This document shows positions 44,368 through 53,507 of a stretch of 64,000 nt of DNA, in pieces. The DNA is taken from NCBI RefSeq assembly GCF_018070075.1, contig NZ_JAGPXE010000002.1, forward strand, positions 434,001 through 498,000. Direction: 5' to 3'. Made by a program: the position numbers and the translations under genes. The first letter of the stretch is position 1. The number at the start of each line of letters is the position of its first letter. The notes beneath the pieces are model-generated. The model saw only the letters and a program-made list of their open reading frames with translations. It did no database searches and had not been told where the DNA came from. The DNA comes from Saccharopolyspora endophytica. Lineage in GTDB: Bacteria > Actinomycetota > Actinomycetes > Mycobacteriales > Pseudonocardiaceae.

Positions 44368-44858
44368 GCCGGACGGGTGGCCGGACCCCGTCGTCCTCTG
44401 GAGCCTGGACCCGAGGGCCGCTCCCTGCTGTGGTGTTTCGACACTGAACGTGCGTCGGCACCTGGTTAGCTCTTTTGTAGCTAGTTGCGCACGTCGCTGG
44501 AGAGCTTCTGTGGAGCTCCCTCGTGCGTCCTCACTTCAGTGTCGCGGGGAACCGCCATGTTTGGGTGCGGTCATTTTCACTGGTGAGATGAGTGATTGCG
44601 GCGAATTGCGTCGCCCCAGTGTCGTCGACCACCGGGTTCACCATCGATGGATAAACTACATAGATTGATTGTGAGTGAACGTATGCGTAGTATGTTCTGA
44701 GTCGGCACTGATGGGGCCTGGGCGTGGGTCCACGTCGGCGAGCGCAGGTGTTCGCTCGATGGTGCGGAGCCTGTCGGCGCCGGGCGGATGCTCGGCGCCG
44801 GCAGGGCGGTTCGTGGAGTTCTTGAACTCGAGATTTCGGGTTCGCTAGGAGGTTTCGC
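44368..44858. promoter_or_regulatory. Intergenic control region before korAB
   Basis: I see no gene in these 491 bases. ACTGAACGTGCGTCGGCA at 44443-44460 repeats the element at 40451. GAACGTA (44677-44683) and TATGTTC (44691-44697) form a near-perfect inverted repeat with a seven-base spacer, a likely operator about 160 bases before the korA start. Confidence 0.45.
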
Positions 44859-46715
44859 GTGAGCACTACGGTCGAGCAGCTGAGCCGGGTGGTGATCCGG
44901 TTCGCCGGCGACTCCGGTGACGGGATGCAGCTCACTGGTGATCGGTTCACCTCCGAGACCGCTGTGTTCGGCAACGACTTCGCCACGCTGCCGAACTTCC
45001 CGGCCGAGATCCGCGCTCCGCACGGCACGTTGCCCGGTGTCTCGTCATTCCAGTTGCACTTCGCCGACACCGACATCGCCACACCTGGCGACCGGCCGGA
45101 TGTCCTGGTCGCGATGAACCCCGCTGCGCTGAAGGCAAACATCGGCGATCTCCCAGCCGGCGGAACGTTGATCGTCAACACCGACGAGTTCACCAAGCGG
45201 AACCTGACCAAGGTCGGCTACGAATCGGACCCTCTCGAAGACGAATCGCTCGAAGCTTTCTCCGTGCAGCAGGTGCCGATGGGCACCCTGACCCGCGGGG
45301 CGCTGGAGGAGTCCGGGCTGTCGAAGAAGGAGGCCGAGCGCTCGAAGAACATGTTCGCGCTGGGTCTCCTGTCCTGGATGTACAACCGGCCGGTGGAGGG
45401 GACCGAACGGTTCCTGCGCGAGAAGTTCGCGAAGAAGCCGGACATCGCCGAGGCCAACGTGCAGGCTTTCCGCGCCGGGTGGAACTACGGTGAGACCACC
45501 GAGGCGTTCGCGGTCAGCTATGAAGTCGCACCCGCCCGGCTCGCCCCGGGCAGATATCGTCAGATCACCGGTAACACCGCGCTCGCCTACGGGATCATCG
45601 CCGCAGCGCGGTGCTCGGAACTGCCGGTCTTGCTCGGCACCTATCCGATCACTCCGGCCTCGGACATCCTGCATGAGCTGGCGAAGCACAAGAACTTCGG
45701 AATCACCACCTTCCAGGCGGAGGACGAGATCGCCGGCGTCGGCGCTGCGCTGGGACACGCCTTTGGCGGCGGTCTCGGAATCACCTCGACGTCCGGTCCG
45801 GGACTTGCGTTGAAGTCGGAGATGATCGGGCTGGCGGTCATGACGGAGCTTCCGCTCGTCGTGCTGAACATCCAGCGAGGTGGCCCGTCCACGGGCTTGC
45901 CCACCAAGACCGAACAGGCGGACCTGCTTCAGGCGGTGTACGGCCGAAACGGCGAGTCGCCGGTTCCGGTGGTGGCACCGGCATCCCCGTCGGATTGCTT
46001 CGCCAGCGTGCTGGAGGCCTCGCGCATCGCGTTGAAGTACCGAACCCCGGTGGTGCTGCTGTCGGATGGCTCCATCGCCAACGGTTCCGAGCCCTGGTCG
46101 ATCCCAGATGTTGCCGAGCTGCCCGACATGCGGGTCCGGTTCGCCTTGGAGCCCAACGCCACTGATGGATCCGGTGATTTCTGGCCGTACCTGCGCGATC
46201 CCGAGACGTTGGCCAGACCGTGGGCGGTGCCCGGTACACCCGATCTCCAGCACCGGATCGGTGGGCTGGAGAAAGAAGATGTCAAGGGCGGGATCTCCTA
46301 CGATCCCGACAACCACGACAAGATGGTTCGCCTTCGTCAGGCGAAAGTAGACGGTATCGAAGTGCCGGATGTCGTCGTGGACGACCCGGGCCGGCAGGCA
46401 AGGACGCTGGTCTTGGGCTGGGGATCGACGTACGGGCCGATCAGCGCCGCCGTACGCCGGGTCCGCAACCAGGGTTACGCCGTGGCGCAAGCTCACCTGC
46501 GCCACCTGAACCCGTTCCCGGCCAACCTCGGAACGGTGCTGCACGACTACGAGCGCGTGCTGATTCCGGAGATGAACCTGGGGCAGCTGGCGACTCTGGT
46601 CCGGGCGAAGTACGTGGTCAACTGCGCCACCTACACGAAGGTCGCGGGACTGCCGTTCAAAGCCGAAGAACTTCAGGGTGTCCTCTGTGATTTCCTAGAG
46701 GGAGTACGAGCATGA
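44859..46715 (+). CDS. korA: 2-oxoacid:ferredoxin oxidoreductase, alpha(gamma-fused) subunit
   Basis: This 618-residue subunit joins an N-terminal gamma domain (IRFAGDSGDGMQLTGDRF, about 12-29) with an alpha domain (GNTALAYGIIAAARCSELPV from about 238, then YPITPASDILHELAKH). The enzyme oxidatively decarboxylates 2-oxoglutarate or a similar acid to the acyl-CoA and reduces ferredoxin. Start is GTG after TAGGAGG. It overlaps korB by four bases. It may be a TCA-cycle enzyme, as in mycobacteria, or a source of low-potential electrons for the reductase at 50943. Confidence 0.92.
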   Translation: MSTTVEQLSRVVIRFAGDSGDGMQLTGDRFTSETAVFGNDFATLPNFPAEIRAPHGTLPGVSSFQLHFADTDIATPGDRPDVLVAMNPAALKANIGDLPAGGTLIVNTDEFTKRNLTKVGYESDPLEDESLEAFSVQQVPMGTLTRGALEESGLSKKEAERSKNMFALGLLSWMYNRPVEGTERFLREKFAKKPDIAEANVQAFRAGWNYGETTEAFAVSYEVAPARLAPGRYRQITGNTALAYGIIAAARCSELPVLLGTYPITPASDILHELAKHKNFGITTFQAEDEIAGVGAALGHAFGGGLGITSTSGPGLALKSEMIGLAVMTELPLVVLNIQRGGPSTGLPTKTEQADLLQAVYGRNGESPVPVVAPASPSDCFASVLEASRIALKYRTPVVLLSDGSIANGSEPWSIPDVAELPDMRVRFALEPNATDGSGDFWPYLRDPETLARPWAVPGTPDLQHRIGGLEKEDVKGGISYDPDNHDKMVRLRQAKVDGIEVPDVVVDDPGRQARTLVLGWGSTYGPISAAVRRVRNQGYAVAQAHLRHLNPFPANLGTVLHDYERVLIPEMNLGQLATLVRAKYVVNCATYTKVAGLPFKAEELQGVLCDFLEGVRA

Positions 46716-47794
46716 CAACGGACCTGGGACTGCCGCTTCTCGGCGGGCAGCACGGGGTTCCCCAGAGCGCGGAACCGCAGAAGGCCAAGGACTACAAGTC
46801 CGATCAAGAGGTGCGGTGGTGCCCGGGCTGTGGCGACTACGTCGTGCTCAACGCCGTGCAGTCGTTCCTGCCAACCCTGGGGCTCAAACGTGAGAACATC
46901 GCGTTCATCTCGGGAATCGGTTGTTCATCGCGGTTTCCCTACTACCTCAACACCTATGGGATGCACTCCATCCACGGCCGGGCACCGTCGATCGCGACCG
47001 GGTTGGCGGTCTCGCGCCCGGACCTGTCGGTCTGGGTGGTGACTGGTGATGGCGACGCGTTGTCCATCGGGGGCAACCACCTGATCCACGCGCTGCGACG
47101 CAACGTGAACATGACGATCCTGCTGTTCAACAACCGGATCTACGGGCTGACGAAGGGGCAGTACTCGCCGACCTCGGAACAGGGCAAGGTCACCAAGTCC
47201 ACACCCATGGGCTCGCTGGACAGCCCGTTCAACCCCGTCTCGCTGGCGCTGGGTGCCGAGGCCGGATTCGTTGCCCGGGTGATCGATTCCGATCGGAAGC
47301 AACTCACCGACGTGCTGCAGGCGGCGGCCGATCATCGCGGTTCGTCGTTGGTGGAGATCTACCAGAACTGCCCGATCTTCAACGACGGCGCCTTCGACGT
47401 TTTCACCGACAAGGACGAGGCGCAACATCGCGTCATTCCACTCCGGCACGGCGAACCCGTGCGTTTCGGGCCCGGCGCGGCCGATGGGGGAGGGGAGTAC
47501 GGGGTGGTGCGTGATCCCGGCACCGGTGGGCTCGTGGTTCGCAGCGTTTCCGAAGTCGGTGCGGATGCCCTGCTGACCCACGACGCGACCGCCGACGACC
47601 CGACCCAGGCCTTCGGCCTGTCCCGTCTCACCGGGCCGGAACTCGGCCACGCGGTGACCGGCATCTTCCGGCAGGTCCAGCGCCCCGCGTACGACGACCT
47701 CGTCCGCGAACAGGTGCGTGCGGCGGTCGACGGCAAACCCGCCGATCTGCAGTCCCTGTTGAACGGGAACGACACCTGGACGGTTTCTGCTTGA
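46712..47794 (+). CDS. korB: 2-oxoacid:ferredoxin oxidoreductase, beta subunit
   Basis: This 360-residue subunit binds thiamine diphosphate and a 4Fe-4S cluster. RWCPGCGDY (about 31-39) and GIGCSSRFPYY carry cluster cysteines, and the TPP motif runs from GDGDALSIGGNHLIHALRRN to ILLFNN. YGLTKGQYSPTSEQG follows, typical of the 2-oxoglutarate/pyruvate group. It is coupled to korA. Confidence 0.92.
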   Translation: MTTDLGLPLLGGQHGVPQSAEPQKAKDYKSDQEVRWCPGCGDYVVLNAVQSFLPTLGLKRENIAFISGIGCSSRFPYYLNTYGMHSIHGRAPSIATGLAVSRPDLSVWVVTGDGDALSIGGNHLIHALRRNVNMTILLFNNRIYGLTKGQYSPTSEQGKVTKSTPMGSLDSPFNPVSLALGAEAGFVARVIDSDRKQLTDVLQAAADHRGSSLVEIYQNCPIFNDGAFDVFTDKDEAQHRVIPLRHGEPVRFGPGAADGGGEYGVVRDPGTGGLVVRSVSEVGADALLTHDATADDPTQAFGLSRLTGPELGHAVTGIFRQVQRPAYDDLVREQVRAAVDGKPADLQSLLNGNDTWTVSA

Positions 47795-47977
47795 TGCCGG
47801 GCTCTGGCCGCACGTCGGCGGCCGACGACCCCGCGCACCCGACAGGCCGTCCCGAATCAATGCTGAAATCGGCGAATCCGTCGACGATTCTCGGCGATCG
47901 ATCGTTCGCGCGGTAGCGGACCCGCGAACGCAACCCACTGCCGTCGCACCAAGTCCGGACAACGGAGGTCTGTGATC

Positions 47978-49096
47978 ATGGTTCGCAACCGGGGACGACA
48001 ACGAGGTAGGCACAATCGCGGAGCTCAACGTCGCGTGTGGTGCTACCAGGCGGCCGCTCTGGTCGGCATGCTGGCGCTGAGCGCCGCCGACCAGACCTCG
48101 TGGGTCGGCGAATCGAACGTCGAAGCCACCGGCTCGAACGCGGCGCGTCCCATGCCGCAGAATCCGACGGAGCCCCCGCTGCCGGTCGCCGGCCCCCATG
48201 CCGCGGTCCTAACGAGCGGGGGGCAAGCGTTGAAGTCCAGCGCTGGACCCACGGCGCCGAAGTACGGAATTCCCGCCACGGTGCTGGACTCCTACCTGCG
48301 CGCGGTCGACGTCCAGCAGCGCGAGAACCCAGGTTGCCGCATCGCCTGGTCGTTGCTCGCCGGTATTGGCAAGGTCGAGTCCGGGCATGCCCGGGGGGGC
48401 GATGTCACCTCCGATGGCGATTTGATCCATCCGATCTACGGCCCGTCGTTGAACGGAACCAACAACACGGCGTCGATCCCGGGTGAAGGGGGATGGGCAC
48501 GAGCGGCCGGGTCGATGCAGTTCATCCCCTCCTCGTGGGAGCGGTGGGGCGCCGACGGCAACCACGACGGCGCGACGGACCCGCAGAACGTCTACGACGC
48601 TTCGCTCGCCGCTTCCCGCTACTTGTGCGCAGGGGGTCGTGACCTGTCGACCCCGGGGGACCTGCGAGCGGCGATCTTCAGCTACAACCACTCCGGTGAC
48701 TACGTGAACCTGGTGCTCCGCTGGATGTCGGCCTACGAGACCGGCGGCGGCGGAGTCCCCGACCAGCACGCCTCGTCCGACCTGTTGCAGCTGGCCGCGT
48801 TCGACTCGGATAGCAACGCGGGCAGCGACTCGTCGTCGCCGGAAACCGCACCACCTCCCCCGCCACCGGCGGCGGAGCAGCCGCAGGACCCCGAACCGCC
48901 GCAGGACGATAACGGCGGCGAACCAGCGCCTGCTCCGCCGCCTGCCCCTGAACCGGAACCGGAGGTACCGGTGCTGGCGCCGGTCCGAGAGGTGCTCCCA
49001 CCACCGGTCAACGAAAGCCTGGCCCCCGTCGTCAAGCCCGTCGAACAGGTCGTCGGTGCGGCCCCGCTGCCGAACATCCTTGGTGACGGCCGCTGA
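47978..49096 (+). CDS. Secreted lytic murein transglycosylase, MltB-like, with proline-rich tail
   Basis: This 372-residue protein starts at an ATG nine bases after GGAGG. An N-terminal hydrophobic segment (AAALVGMLALSAA) follows a basic head, consistent with export. The catalytic domain has the glutamate in LAGIGKVESGHARGG, then GWARAAGSMQFIPSSWERWG and YNHSGDYVN, as in MltB-type lytic transglycosylases. A tail of about 90 residues rich in proline and glutamate (PPPPPPAAEQPQ and similar) probably spans the cell wall. It cleaves peptidoglycan and seems unrelated to the catabolic theme. Confidence 0.88.
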   Translation: MVRNRGRQRGRHNRGAQRRVWCYQAAALVGMLALSAADQTSWVGESNVEATGSNAARPMPQNPTEPPLPVAGPHAAVLTSGGQALKSSAGPTAPKYGIPATVLDSYLRAVDVQQRENPGCRIAWSLLAGIGKVESGHARGGDVTSDGDLIHPIYGPSLNGTNNTASIPGEGGWARAAGSMQFIPSSWERWGADGNHDGATDPQNVYDASLAASRYLCAGGRDLSTPGDLRAAIFSYNHSGDYVNLVLRWMSAYETGGGGVPDQHASSDLLQLAAFDSDSNAGSDSSSPETAPPPPPPAAEQPQDPEPPQDDNGGEPAPAPPPAPEPEPEVPVLAPVREVLPPPVNESLAPVVKPVEQVVGAAPLPNILGDGR

Positions 49097-49224
49097 GCCG
49101 AAAGGCGCTGGTCCGCCAACACCGCCAGGGCGAGGTCGAAACAAGCCCTCCCACCACGAGTGGCCTCGTCCGTCGCGGAAGAACCTCGTCGGTGGACGCC
49201 GAGTAATCGAGAGGAACCGTATCC

Positions 49225-49551
49225 GTGACCTACGTGATCGCTGAACCGTGCGTGGACGTGCTCGACAGGACCTGCATCGAGGAGTGCCCTGTCGACTGCA
49301 TCTACGAGGGCGGTCGGATGCTCTACATCCATCCCGACGAATGCGTTGACTGCGGTGCTTGCGAGCCGGTGTGCCCGGTGGAGGCCATCTACTACGACGA
49401 GGACGTCCCCGACGAGTGGGTTTCCTACACCAAGGCGAACGCTGACTTCGTCGAACAGGCGGGCCTTTCCGGCGGAGGCAAGAAGGTGGGCAAGACCGAC
49501 TTCGACGTCGAGCCGATCACCGGCCTCCCAGCACGGGTGGCCGGGCACTGA
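49225..49551 (+). CDS. fdxA: 7Fe ferredoxin (3Fe-4S/4Fe-4S)
   Basis: This 108-residue ferredoxin matches the seven-iron type: C9, C17 and C50 for the 3Fe-4S cluster and C21, C40, C43 and C46 for the 4Fe-4S cluster, the spacing known from Azotobacter ferredoxin I, with an extra C25. Start is GTG after GAGAGGAA. Lying between KorAB and the ATP-dependent reductase genes, it could carry electrons from one to the other. It is also a common housekeeping ferredoxin in actinobacteria. Confidence 0.92.
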   Translation: MTYVIAEPCVDVLDRTCIEECPVDCIYEGGRMLYIHPDECVDCGACEPVCPVEAIYYDEDVPDEWVSYTKANADFVEQAGLSGGGKKVGKTDFDVEPITGLPARVAGH

Positions 49552-49571
49552 CCAGCGGGGAAGGGATGCAG

Positions 49572-49610
49572 GAGCCCCCGGCCGCCCGACAATCGGGTGG
49601 CCGGGGGCTC
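49572..49610. terminator. Bidirectional hairpin terminator
   Basis: GAGCCCCCGGCC (49572-49583) pairs with GGCCGGGGGCTC (49599-49610), and the inner GCCCGA/TCGGGT extends the stem to 18 pairs with one G-T. It lies between the convergent ferredoxin and flavoprotein genes. Confidence 0.82.
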
Positions 49611-49626
49611 TGCGCTTCGGCCCCGG

Positions 49627-50646
49627 TCAGCGCCGGGCAGCGAGCCGATCGAGCACGTCGGCGGCCTCCTCGGCCATGGCAGGGACGAATTCGGCGACCT
49701 TGATGACCTCGCCGATCGCACCGGCGACCTGGCCGGCGAGAACGAGGCCGTCCTCGACGTCGCCCTCGGTCTGCGCGCGCTGCATGGACTCGATCTTCCA
49801 GCGCAGCAGTTCGGCGGGGTCGGTGGTGTCGTCGTGATCCTCGACCAGCCGCAGGGATGCCCGGTTCCGGAGACCGCGGCACGGCCCGTAGACGCCGGTG
49901 AAGGCGACGTCGTCGCCCTCCTGGGCGGAGAGGAGCGCTTGCGCGTAGGACGGGTGCCAGTCGGAGTTCTCCTCCGATGCGATGAACCTGGTTCCCATCG
50001 CGACCGCCTCGGCACCCATGCACAGCGCGGCGGCCAGAGTGCGGCCGTCCTTCGCGCCGCCCGAGAGCACGACGGGCACGTCGACGACCTCGGTGACGGA
50101 GGGAACGAGGACGTAGGTGTGGACGCCTTTGCTAGGTGCGTGGCCGCCCATCTCGAAGCCCGCCGCGATGACGGCGTCGACACCGGCCTCCTGGGCCTTC
50201 AGGGCCTGTGCGGTGGAGCCGACCTTGTGCTGGTGGACCATGCCAGCGTCCTTGATCGGCCCCACGTACTTGCCGGGGAAGCCGGCCGAGGTGGTCAGCA
50301 CGGTCAGCCGCTTGGCGATCTCGTCGTCTGCCGCGCGGGCTTCGAGCGCGGTGTTGATGTAGGCATCGGTGAAGGCCAGCACGTTGCCGTCGCCGTCCAC
50401 GCCGACCGGGATGTTGACCGCGAAGGGCTTGTCCGTCAGCGAGGCGCATTCCTCGATGTGCTCGCGGAAGGTGCGGGCGCCTTCGGTGAGGTCGCGCGGG
50501 AATCCGGGCATGCTCACCGTCCCAAGACCGCCCGCGTTGCTGACAGCAGCGGCGAGTTTCGGAGTTTTGAACGGCCCCAGGCCCTCCTGGACGATCGGGT
50601 GTTCGATTCCTGCCAGTCGCGTGTAGCGGTTGCTGATCGGCCCCAT
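49627..50646 (-). CDS. Nitronate monooxygenase-like FMN enzyme (2-nitropropane dioxygenase family)
   Basis: This 339-residue TIM-barrel flavoprotein resembles nitronate monooxygenases and FabK-like enoyl reductases. Visible motifs are the N-terminal HPIVQEGLG, AAGFEMGGHAPSKG with the active-site histidine position, and the phosphate-binding VVLSGGAKDGRTLAAALCMGA in pieces. It is divergent from the benzoyl-CoA-reductase-like operon and shares its control region, so it may be co-regulated. Nitronate oxidation is one option; reduction of a conjugated acyl-CoA is another that suits the context better. Neither can be settled by eye. Confidence 0.83.
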   Translation of the reverse strand: MGPISNRYTRLAGIEHPIVQEGLGPFKTPKLAAAVSNAGGLGTVSMPGFPRDLTEGARTFREHIEECASLTDKPFAVNIPVGVDGDGNVLAFTDAYINTALEARAADDEIAKRLTVLTTSAGFPGKYVGPIKDAGMVHQHKVGSTAQALKAQEAGVDAVIAAGFEMGGHAPSKGVHTYVLVPSVTEVVDVPVVLSGGAKDGRTLAAALCMGAEAVAMGTRFIASEENSDWHPSYAQALLSAQEGDDVAFTGVYGPCRGLRNRASLRLVEDHDDTTDPAELLRWKIESMQRAQTEGDVEDGLVLAGQVAGAIGEVIKVAEFVPAMAEEAADVLDRLAARR

Positions 50647-50724
50647 GATTCGTCGGCTCCTCGAAGGTCGGTGAGCGGGCTTGTTGGTGGCGCTCCTGGA
50701 GGGGCGCGCGGTTCAGTTCAAGTT

Positions 50725-50829
50725 ACATTTTTGGACCCTGAGGGTCCAGAGATGTATGACGTTATGTCAGGGGGTGGGGCTCGAAGTGGAACGCTGCGCA
50801 AATCTTATACATTTTTGGGCGCTGAGTGT
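50725..50829. promoter_or_regulatory. Paired direct repeat in the divergent control region of the reductase operon
   Basis: ACATTTTTGGACCCTGAGGG begins at 50725 and ACATTTTTGGGCGCTGAGTG at 50809, 84 bases apart, about eight helical turns. The first copy includes the palindrome GGACCC-TGA-GGGTCC (50733-50747). The repeats lie between the flavoprotein start at 50646 and the reductase start at 50943, where no gene is seen. Confidence 0.5.
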
Positions 50830-50942
50830 TGCGAAGTGTCCAGTGTTCGGGTTACACATGGTGGGGACAGTCGAACGGGGGCACAGCTCCCGCAGCCCGT
50901 CTCCGCCCGCAAGAGGTGGAGACATGAGAAGGCAGGTGACAC

Positions 50943-52106
50943 GTGTCGGAGGCACTCGCATCCGCTCTGGCCCCGCTCGCTGAAGTCGCCGAAGATCCGG
51001 ACGCCTACGTGGTGCGGTGGAAGCAGCGCACCGGCGGCAAGGCGGTCGGGGTGTTCCCGATGAACTTCCCGGTCGAAATCGCGCACGCCGCTGGGGCGCT
51101 CCCAGTTCTGATCCAGGAGAGCCGCGAGCCGGACAGCATCGGACGCAACCTGCTGGCCGAGTTCTACTGCGGCTACACCCGCAACATCGCTGACTCCGCG
51201 GCCAAGGGAAAACTCGACATCTACGACGGCTTCTTCAACGCCGACCACTGCATCCAGCTGCTCGGAGCGGTGGATGTCATCCGGTCGGAGTCTCCGGAGA
51301 AGCCGATGTTCTACGGGCACCTGCCGACGTCGCTGACGGACGAGGAGACGCCGGCCGAAGCGCGGAAGATGATGCAGGCGTTCCTGGACGAGATTGCCGA
51401 GTTCGCCGGTGGGCCGATCACACCCGAGGCCCTGGCTGCCAGCATCGCCCTGTTCAACGAGAACCGCCGACTGTTGCGCGAACTGTTCGCCGCGCGGCGA
51501 GCCGGGGATGCCTGCTTCACCTCAGAGCAGATGCAGATCCTGGTGAAGTCCAGCATGGTGATGGACAAGGCCGAACACACCGCCGCGCTGCGTGAGGTGA
51601 TCGCTGCGGCTGCCGTTGCCCCACGTGACGACCGGGTCCGGCTCCACCTTTCCGGACACTTCTGCCACGCGCCGAAACCTGAACTGCTGGGCGCGATCGA
51701 GGAATGCGGCGCGATCGTCGTCGACGATGACCTCTACACCGGCAGTCGCTACATCTCGACCGATGTCGCCACTGATTGCGACCCCGTAACCGCGATCAGC
51801 CAGTGGTATCTGCAGCGCGACGCCGCAGTCCCATGCCCGACTCGGGTTCAGCACGAGTCGGACTGGGAGGACCACCTGGTGCGATCGGTCCGAGCAAGTG
51901 GCGCTCAAGGTGTCATCGTCCTCATGGTCAAGTTCTGCGAACCGCACATGCTCTATTACCCGGAACTGCGCAAAACCCTCGAGGCGCACGGAATCCCGCA
52001 TCTGCTCATGGAAACAGAACACGAAGGCGTCCCTTTGGAGGCGGTCCGGACGAGAGTGGAAGCGCTCCTGGAGCGCATCCGGCGAGCAGAGCTCGTCAGT
52101 TCCTGA
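50943..52106 (+). CDS. Benzoyl-CoA reductase / 2-hydroxyacyl-CoA dehydratase family, small Fe-S subunit (BcrC/BzdN-like)
   Basis: This 387-residue protein has the family's cysteines: C76 in FYCGYTRNIADSA, C103 in FNADHCIQLLG and C332 in VKFCEPHMLYYP, which would hold a 4Fe-4S cluster. Its length matches BcrC and BzdN (about 380-390 residues). Start is GTG at 50943. The family performs ATP-driven one-electron chemistry: ring reduction of benzoyl-CoA or dehydration of a 2-hydroxyacyl-CoA. The order small subunit, large subunit, ATPase is that of Azoarcus bzdN-O-P. Enzymes of this family are usually oxygen sensitive, which is odd for an actinomycete. Confidence 0.82.
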   Translation: MSEALASALAPLAEVAEDPDAYVVRWKQRTGGKAVGVFPMNFPVEIAHAAGALPVLIQESREPDSIGRNLLAEFYCGYTRNIADSAAKGKLDIYDGFFNADHCIQLLGAVDVIRSESPEKPMFYGHLPTSLTDEETPAEARKMMQAFLDEIAEFAGGPITPEALAASIALFNENRRLLRELFAARRAGDACFTSEQMQILVKSSMVMDKAEHTAALREVIAAAAVAPRDDRVRLHLSGHFCHAPKPELLGAIEECGAIVVDDDLYTGSRYISTDVATDCDPVTAISQWYLQRDAAVPCPTRVQHESDWEDHLVRSVRASGAQGVIVLMVKFCEPHMLYYPELRKTLEAHGIPHLLMETEHEGVPLEAVRTRVEALLERIRRAELVSS

Positions 52107-52141
52107 CCCGAACGACGTTCCTCAATTCAGGAAGTGATCGC

Positions 52142-53476
52142 ATGAGCACAGCAGTCACGGACAAGACCAATCGCCTGAGCGTCACCGCGGCCGGCGGCAA
52201 GATGATCGCGGACTACTGGGATGGCGTGTTCAACGCACGTGAACGCGGCGATCAAGTTGTCTGGTACAACGGCCAGGCCTTGAACCCGATCTTCCAGGCC
52301 GCTGGGCTGGTGTGGTGTCACGGGGAGGCGTTCTCTGCCCGTCTGGCGGCCCAGCACCTGGAGAAGCCGGCTCAGCTCGCCGGCGAGGAGTACGGCTACG
52401 TCGGGGAGCTCTGCTCGTACGCCAGGACTCACCTTGGGTGTGCGGTGCTCACCCAGCAGAACCGCCAGGGCGAGTCGACCGGCGTCGTGGGCATGCCGGA
52501 TCAGCAGGAACTCGCAAGCAAGCTCCCTGCGCCCGACTTCTTCGTTAACGCCTACTCCGGATGCAGCACCGGTCAGCAGTGGGACGACATCTCGTTTCGC
52601 GTCTTCGGCAAGGAAGTGCCGATCTTCAACGTCTCGTTGCCGTTCTTGTGGGGGAACAAGCCGGACTCCGGCTACCTCGTCGGAGAGGAGTGGGAACAGA
52701 CGTCGGAGCATGTCGCCGACCAGCTCCACAAGCTCATCGCTTTCCTCGAATCCATGACCGGCCGGCCGTTCGACTGGGATGCGCTCAGGCAGAACATGGC
52801 CTACATCAAGCGCGCGTCCGAGCTTCGCCGCGAAGCCATGGCACTGTGCAAGCTGGCACCCACACCGGCGACGTTTTGGGACTGGATCGCTAGCATCGCG
52901 CACATCAACTTCCTGCCCGCAAGCCAGGATCTCGTGGACTACTTCGCTGCGGTTAAGGCGGAGATTGAACAGCGTGTGGCCGCGGGAATCAGCGGTGTGC
53001 ACAACGAACGCTACCGTGTGTACTTCGACGGGATCATGAACTGGAACAAGCTGGGTTGGCTGGCTCGCAAGTTCGCGGACCACGACGTCGCAGTCATCGC
53101 TGGACGCTATACGCATCACGCGTTCTGGCAGGAGCCGCATCTGATCGATCCGGAGAACCCGATCAAGGGCATGGCCCAGCACTACCTCCTTTGCCCGACC
53201 AACCACGGAACCAAGACTATCCAAGACCTCGTGCTCCGGGACTGCGCGGAGTACGGAGTGGACGGCGTGGTCTTCCACTCCACCCGAACTTGCCGCGCGT
53301 TCACCAACCCACAGCGGCTGATCGCTAAGGCTGCCCAGCGCGACCTGGGTATTCCCTCGATCTTCTTCCAAGGCGACGTCGCAGACGCGTCCTTCTACAA
53401 GGACGACATCTTGGAGAGCCAGCTGGTGGCGATGCTGGAGGGCATCGATGTCCGCCGGAGCCAGGCTGCGGGCTGA
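52142..53476 (+). CDS. Benzoyl-CoA reductase / 2-hydroxyacyl-CoA dehydratase family, large Fe-S subunit (BcrB/BzdO-like)
   Basis: This 444-residue subunit starts at an ATG about 35 bases after the small-subunit gene. Conserved cysteines are C91 in ELCSYARTHLG, C141 in NAYSGCSTGQQWDD and C384 in HSTRTCRAFTNPQ. The IPSIFFQGDVADASFY segment near the end is typical of the B subunit. Its length fits BcrB/BzdO (about 435-450) better than common dehydratase subunits. With the 50943 product it would form the catalytic heterodimer. Substrate remains open between an aryl-CoA and a 2-hydroxyacyl-CoA. Confidence 0.82.
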   Translation: MSTAVTDKTNRLSVTAAGGKMIADYWDGVFNARERGDQVVWYNGQALNPIFQAAGLVWCHGEAFSARLAAQHLEKPAQLAGEEYGYVGELCSYARTHLGCAVLTQQNRQGESTGVVGMPDQQELASKLPAPDFFVNAYSGCSTGQQWDDISFRVFGKEVPIFNVSLPFLWGNKPDSGYLVGEEWEQTSEHVADQLHKLIAFLESMTGRPFDWDALRQNMAYIKRASELRREAMALCKLAPTPATFWDWIASIAHINFLPASQDLVDYFAAVKAEIEQRVAAGISGVHNERYRVYFDGIMNWNKLGWLARKFADHDVAVIAGRYTHHAFWQEPHLIDPENPIKGMAQHYLLCPTNHGTKTIQDLVLRDCAEYGVDGVVFHSTRTCRAFTNPQRLIAKAAQRDLGIPSIFFQGDVADASFYKDDILESQLVAMLEGIDVRRSQAAG

Positions 53477-53507
53477 CATCGATCTGGAACGCTGGAAGGA
53501 GGCGACG

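Noticed and set aside
47894..47909. GCGATCGATCGTTCGC before the transglycosylase as a TetR-type site
   Set aside because: It differs from the AACGATCGTT core in the left half and the gene is a cell-wall enzyme, so chance similarity is likely.
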